Source: Saprospiraceae bacterium
GTDB lineage: Bacteria; Bacteroidota; Bacteroidia; Chitinophagales; Saprospiraceae
Assembly: GCA_016714085.1 (NCBI GenBank)
Contig: JADJNW010000010.1
Span: forward strand, 1 to 19,878
Length of the DNA stretch: 19,878 nt
Direction: 5' to 3'
Shown: piece after piece, positions 15,889 through 19,878 of the stretch
Layout: every line of letters starts with the position of its first letter
How positions within the stretch are numbered: position 1 is the stretch's first letter
Position numbers and translations under genes: made by a program
The notes under the pieces: generated by a model
Seen by the model: only the letters and a program-made list of their open reading frames with translations
What the model was told of the DNA's origin: nothing
The model's database searches: none

Positions 15889-16042
15889 AAAATCGAAATA
15901 TTACTTGTATATTATATTGAACAATCGCAGCCACGCTTCGTTATAATAATAAAGTAAATAAGACAGGGAAATATTTATATTTAGTTATAGACTCATTCTA
16001 TAACCTCACTTTTCATTATTTCATTCAAACAAATATAAAGCT

Positions 16043-16222
16043 ATGTTAAGACTAATTGTATCGCTCCTGGTCATCGCCCTCATCGCAGGTATCCTGGGGT
16101 TTGGCGGTATCGCAGCAGGGGCCGCATCCATCGCAAAACTTGTATTTTTTGTGTTTCTGGCATTAATAGTACTGTCATTAATCGGCGGTCTATTCAGAGG
16201 TAAAGATGCATGGCGGTGGTAA
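16043..16222 (+). CDS. DUF1328-family small membrane protein
   Basis: A 59-residue protein too short for usual ORF cut-offs: MLRLIVSLLVIALIAGILGF, then GGIAAGAASIAKLVFFVFLA, IVLSLIGGLFRG and KDAWRW. Two membrane segments around the G-F-G-G-I-A-x-G-A-A-x-I-A-K motif are diagnostic of DUF1328 (YtjA-like) proteins of the envelope. It is the first gene of a four-gene plus-strand run (16043-17363) with gaps of 44, 15 and 5 bases, probably an operon. The 154 bases between the sigma gene and this one hold no gene. Confidence 0.88.
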   Translation: MLRLIVSLLVIALIAGILGFGGIAAGAASIAKLVFFVFLALIVLSLIGGLFRGKDAWRW

Positions 16223-16266
16223 TTTATTCACTCAATTTTATTTTTTAACCTAAAAATGATAATATT

Positions 16267-16625
16267 ATGAAAGAGCGAACAAAAATGATGATGGCTATTG
16301 GAGCCGGACTATTGGCCGGTGGTGCTATGGGCTATTATTTGAATTCCGATAAAGGAAAAAAATGCGCAAGCGAGTAAATAAAACTATCAAAAATCAAGCG
16401 CAGCAGGTATCTGACAAATTGAGCGAAGTGGCAGACAATGCCAAGAATTGGTTTGGGAATTTTGCTGAAACCGCTAAAGCACAGATTGCTGATGTAGCGG
16501 CGGATGCTGAAGAAATGACCGACAAAGCACAAAGTAATTTCAAGCGCGGTGCCGATAAGGCGAAAGCAAATATAGAAGCCAAATCAAAGCAAATTGAAAA
16601 TGCTGTTGAAAATAATAGCAAATAA
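16267..16625 (+). CDS. YtxH-domain protein (one frameshift)
   Basis: The start MKERTKMMMAIGAGLLAGG with GYYLNSDKGKK gives one glycine-rich membrane helix followed by the Y-x-x-x-S/D-x-x-G-K-x-x-R element of YtxH proteins. The frame breaks in the A run 16356-16362: one more A gives GKKMRKRVNKTIKNQAQQV, then a long amphipathic helix through LSEVADNAKNWFGNFAETAK, DAEEMTDKAQSNFKRGADKA to ENNSK. The joined length is about 119 residues. YtxH proteins are membrane-anchored, coiled-coil stress proteins of unclear mechanism. It lies inside the DUF1328-holin-like operon. Confidence 0.85.
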
Positions 16626-16640
16626 TAAAGTCCAGTCGTC

Positions 16641-17008
16641 ATGCCTGAATCCATGAATTATTCCGAAAAAATATTAGAAAATGCGGGGAAACGGTCGAGT
16701 ACGCTCGTCAGTACGCCCATCAACAGATAGCATTTTATAAACTGGAATTAGCGGAAAGACTCGCCAAGTCAAGCTCTGCATTAGTAACAAGTATTACCAT
16801 TGCTTTTACAGTGATCCTGGCTATGGCGATGCTTTCAGCAGCAGCAGGACTTTATCTTGGAATGATATGGGGATCGTATGTATTCGCATTTCTTTTTATA
16901 GCCGGGATGTATTTTTTAGCGGCATTCTTTTTATATGTATTTAGAAAACAGCTGATTACGAACCCTATACTTTCCATTATACTCAAGTCTTTTTGCAATA
17001 ATATTTGA
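16641..17008 (+). CDS. Holin-like (PF07332-type) membrane protein, one frameshift
   Basis: Starts MPESMNYSEKILENAGK. An A missing in 16689-16691 shifts the frame; adding it gives KTVEYARQYAHQQIAFYKLE, then LAERLAKSSSALVTSITIAF, a pair of membrane helices (VILAMAMLSAAAGLYLGMIW and VFAFLFIAGMYFLAAFFLYV) and FRKQLITNPILSIILKS. About 122 residues. An N-terminal amphipathic helix, two adjacent membrane helices and a conserved R-K-x-L-I-x-x-P-I end fit the putative phage-holin/DUF1469 family often found beside YtxH genes in Bacteroidota. Phage origin is not implied. Confidence 0.75.
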
Positions 17009-17013
17009 TTATT

Positions 17014-17363
17014 ATGATTATGAAAAAAGAAATCCGAAGTTTGGATGCATTATATTTAGAAAAGCAGAAGTTGCAAATGCAAATGGAAGTGACGCAAGAT
17101 GCATTATTACAAAGCTTAGATAAATCGGGGCATTTGTTGCGTGATTTTTATGGTCGCGGGTAGCGATTCCTGCTGCGGTAGTCGGTGCTACGACGAAAGG
17201 CGTTCAGCATTTATTTAGTTCTAATGGCAATGGTAAATCGAAGAAACGCCCTGCTCATACCGAATCTAATGGCAAATCCAGGCATTGGTTGCGAAAAGCG
17301 TTGCCAATAGCGCTGGCTGTAGCCGAAGCTTTTATTGATACTTCAGAAGAAGAAAACGATTAA
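17014..17363 (+). CDS. Unknown protein at the end of the YtxH operon (one frameshift)
   Basis: Starts MIMKKEIRSLDALYLEKQKL (the second ATG at 17020 is an equally good start) and continues QMQMEVTQDALLQSLDKSG as a charged helix. The frame breaks near 17153-17155; one more G gives DFYGSRVAIPAAVVGATTKG, then VQHLFSSNGNGKSKKRPAHT and WLRKALPIALAVAEAFIDTS, with a stop at 17363. About 116 residues: coiled coil, a short hydrophobic patch, a basic low-complexity linker and a second hydrophobic helix. I do not recognise a family. It follows the holin-like gene by 5 bases, so it is likely part of the same envelope-stress operon. Confidence 0.65.
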
Positions 17364-17404
17364 AGAAAATAGCTTTTCTTAAAATTAAAATTTATTAAAA
17401 CAAA

Positions 17405-17437
17405 GAAACCCTTCCGCCAAAAGACAGAAGGGCTTTT
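17405..17437. terminator. Bidirectional terminator between the YtxH operon and the PDZ gene
   Basis: Stem cccttc (17409-17414) with gaaggg (17427-17432), extended weakly on both sides, followed by cttttcc on plus and by TTTCTTTG on minus. It lies between converging genes and can serve both. Its sequence is a near copy of the hairpin at 12179-12206. Confidence 0.7.
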
Positions 17438-17538
17438 CCATGCATTTATCCTGAATTTTATTAAAGTCCGAAGTTGGAAGTATAATATTTAAAATATTCT
17501 TTATATTTCCTACTTCGCCCTTCCAATTTCCTACTTCA

Positions 17539-19686
17539 TTACACTCTCGGCATTAGTACGATTTTCTTGGAAATCAGTTCCTTGCCTTGCTGAACAGTCA
17601 GGATATAAGTGCCAGGAGTTTTACCACTGAGGTTTAGTTGTTTATTGTAATTTCCATCGAAATTATTCAGTGACTCCGTATAAACCTCTTTGCCAGAAGC
17701 ATCCATGATACGAACGGTAGTCGGAACTGCTGCTGCCTGGAATTGAACGTTGAACAGTCCAACAGTCGGATTTGGATATAAATTGAAAGCTTCTACTTTC
17801 AACTCAGAATTCAACTGCAACTGTGGCAAAGCTTCTTCTTCTTTAGCAACCGGCGCATCTTCCACTGCGATTTCTACTACTTCTTCTACTGGAGTTGTTG
17901 GCTCTTCCGTAATAGTAGGGCAAAGATTTGAAAGTTGCATCAATTTCCATATAGCTGCCGTCACGTATAATAGACAGTGTGAAATCCTCACCTGGCTTAT
18001 GCTTGTCGCGCTCGAAACGCAATTCTTGATGAGAATTGGTTGGCATATCGTCCAATGCGAGAATAACGTCGCCTGGCTGTACCTGGCTCTTCTTGGCAGG
18101 CGTATCATCGATAACGCCGGTCACGCGTACACCTTTATTGTCAATGCCTCTATCAGAAGTATAAACCCCGATGAATACATCGCAAGGATCGCGCTGAACA
18201 CTATAGCTCACAAATTCATTGGAAGCGGAAAGTACAATATTAGTATTGATTTGCACCATCACGAATATACACTACCTGTACATTGTCGCCAACTTTATGC
18301 GTTGCCAATGCGCCAGCAATAGAAGAAGACTCACCTACTACTTTGCCATCTACGATTGTGATAACGTCGCCGGGGCGAAGGCCAGCCGCTTGAGCGCCTT
18401 TGCCAGAAGCTAACGCTGCTTTCACTGTAATGCCTTCATTTGTCGTTTCATCTACATAGATACCAAGGATAGGGCGTTGTTCTAAGCCACTTTCACCAAA
18501 CCTTCGCGGCGTACGTCACGCATTTCTTGCATCCGAACGCGCGTTTCTTCCATTCTGGCTTGTACTTCTTCCATGCGCTTCTCGGTAGCAGCCATTCTTT
18601 CTTCTTTAGCAATGCGAGCTTGCTCCATTTCTTCTTACTACACTCATTGAAACGAGCATTGATTTGCATTTCTTGACCGTCGCGCAAGATAGTTAATGTA
18701 AATTCCTCGCCCGGCTAGCTTGTCGCGCTCTGTAATTACTTCAGAGTGTGTTTACACCTCTTTGCCGTTCAAAGCAAAATAATGTCGCAAGCCTTGATGC
18801 CACCACTTTTGAGCAGGCGTGTTCTCGATCGTGTAATCTACGCATTGACCGCGCTCAGGTGCTTCGAGGAACCAATGCCGATAAATACATCGCATGGATT
18901 GCGGTGATTGGCAACGTTTTCAAATTATAATTGAAATCGTAGTTGTGGTTAAATTTGTTTTGCCTTAACTTCTTCGTACGCTTTCGATTCCTCTTCGCTG
19001 CATTCTTTGGAAACGAGCATTGACCTGCATTTCCTTGCCATCGCACGTGGTCAGTGTGAACGCTTCGCCCGGCCTTGTCACGCTCAAATTCCAGTTGTGA
19101 CTGGATTTGGCTGCCACGTTGTCAGAGAAAGGATAATGTCTCCTTCTTGCACACCATATTTTTCGGCAGGTGTATCATCTACGGTGTAATCCACATACAA
19201 GCCTTCGCCGTTGCGGGTAGAGTACCCGCCGATGAATACTTTGCATGGATTGCGGCTTACATTGACAATACGAGTTACATCAGCAACCTTTGGTGCTACC
19301 GCAATAACTTTTGGCGTTGCTCCATTCTGGTCGCTGCGCAACGATCACGCAGCCACATCACCTTTGACTCCGGTTTTCAGAAGCAGCGCTGCAGAACAAA
19401 GATGAGGGTTTCCCATTTTTTTCATCCCTTCTACGACTTCATTGCCAGCTTCCAATAAATGGATTCTTACATCCTTACATTTACTTTTCCAGACCTTTCA
19501 GGTGTTGGAAAATACCTTCACCTTCCGTAATCTGTCCTTTTCAACGATTTGTAGTACCGTCTTCACAGGTGACTTTCTTTATAACGGCAAGTTTGCCGGA
19601 GCTTTACGCGGAGCAGATAGCGCTAGTGTACAGGCAAAATTACCAAAGGGCTACCAAACCCAGCTTTGTAGGGTAAAATTCTTCAT
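17539..19686 (-). CDS. Multi-PDZ secreted protein with T9SS sorting domain, many frameshifts
   Basis: About 715 residues if read as one gene from ATG at 19686 (MKNFTLQSW, then a hydrophobic export signal). At least six frame breaks are needed, more than in any other gene here. Four PDZ-like modules are visible: about 19251-19010 (NPCKVFIGGYSTRNGEG, DYTVDDTPAEKYGVQEGDII), about 18903-18650 (NPCDVFIGIG), about 18482-18245 (RPILGIYVDETTNEGITVKA, GLRPGDVITIVDGKVV) and 18190-17950 (DPCDVFIGVYTSDRGIDNKG, QPGDVILALDDMP). Three share the opening N/D-P-C-x-V-F-I-G and an ending like IRDGxxMxIxARFxxC. A charged helix (RMAATEKRMEEVQARMEET) lies between modules 2 and 3. The C-terminus (about 17796-17542) is a T9SS type A domain: FNLYPNPTVGLFNV ... 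GTYILTVQQGKELISKKIVL. The role is unknown; PDZ modules suggest peptide binding at the cell surface. Confidence 0.8.
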
Positions 19687-19878
19687 AATTTAAACTTTTA
19701 ATTGATGAACTACAGACAAGAGACAAAATCTTAACAAAACCGTTGCATTTGTTAAAACTAAATTTTAATGAATGAATTGAAATTCAAGTTGCCTTTTAAA
19801 TAAAGCCTTATCTTGCAAGTGTTTAGCTTCGTAATTTTTATTTATAAAACCTTCTAAACCAAGTTAAATGGAACCCCA
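19687..19878. other. Upstream region of the PDZ gene
   Basis: AT-rich intergenic DNA to the window edge. No gene seen. It should carry the promoter of the PDZ gene on the minus strand; gttttgttaagattttg (near 19733-19717 on minus) is TA-TTTG-like but does not meet the TAnnTTTG spacing, so I do not call it. Confidence 0.4.

Noticed and set aside
16641..17008. Prophage lysis holin
   Set aside because: The fold resembles the putative holin family, but there are no endolysin, tail or capsid genes; the neighbours are stress/envelope genes.
13905..17363. True pseudogenes in the stress island
   Set aside because: Each gene is restored by one base, most in a short homopolymer, as in the essential ribosomal genes; sequencing error is the simpler reading.

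Overview
The window looks like a chromosomal piece of a Bacteroidota bacterium, with a lean towards Saprospiria-like lineages; I cannot name a genus. Three things support this: two secreted proteins end in type IX secretion (T9SS) sorting domains; two promoters match the Bacteroidota form (TTTG, about 20 bases, TAnnTTTG); and the order rplM-rpsI-rpsB-tsf-pyrH is typical of the phylum.

Nearly every longer gene carries one or two single-base frameshifts, often in a short homopolymer. Even tsf, rpsB and rpsI are affected. One base restores the expected protein in most cases, so these are most likely uncorrected long-read errors. I give joined gene spans and mark the break points.

Layout. 1-3700 is an accessory region. 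It holds small minus-strand genes (a partial unknown gene, a decayed membrane protein, a DUF1772-like membrane protein, a RES-domain protein) separated by GC-richer, inverted-repeat elements that resemble integron attC sites. It ends at the last ~30 codons of a tyrosine recombinase (3607-3699). A 17-unit, 21-bp tandem repeat (3702-4058) lies between that remnant and pyrH. 4091-7728 is the minus-strand translation operon with its promoter and a leader hairpin, and a terminator between tsf and pyrH. 7839-10467 is a T9SS-secreted subtilisin-like protease with Glu where the catalytic Asp is expected. 10468-11327 is gene-poor. 11328-12146 is a lipoprotein M57 metalloprotease. 12305-13533 is a DUF3667-type membrane protein with a GNAT acetyltransferase. 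13589-17363 looks like an envelope/general-stress island: CsbD, a coiled-coil lipoprotein, a small membrane protein, an ECF sigma factor, DUF1328, YtxH, a holin-like protein and one unknown. 17539-19686 is a large secreted protein with about four PDZ modules and a T9SS domain, heavily frameshifted here.

The most unusual part is 1-4090: attC-like elements, an orphan RES protein, and a recombinase remnant whose reading frame runs straight into a minisatellite touching a core operon. No complete novel system can be proved from sequence alone.
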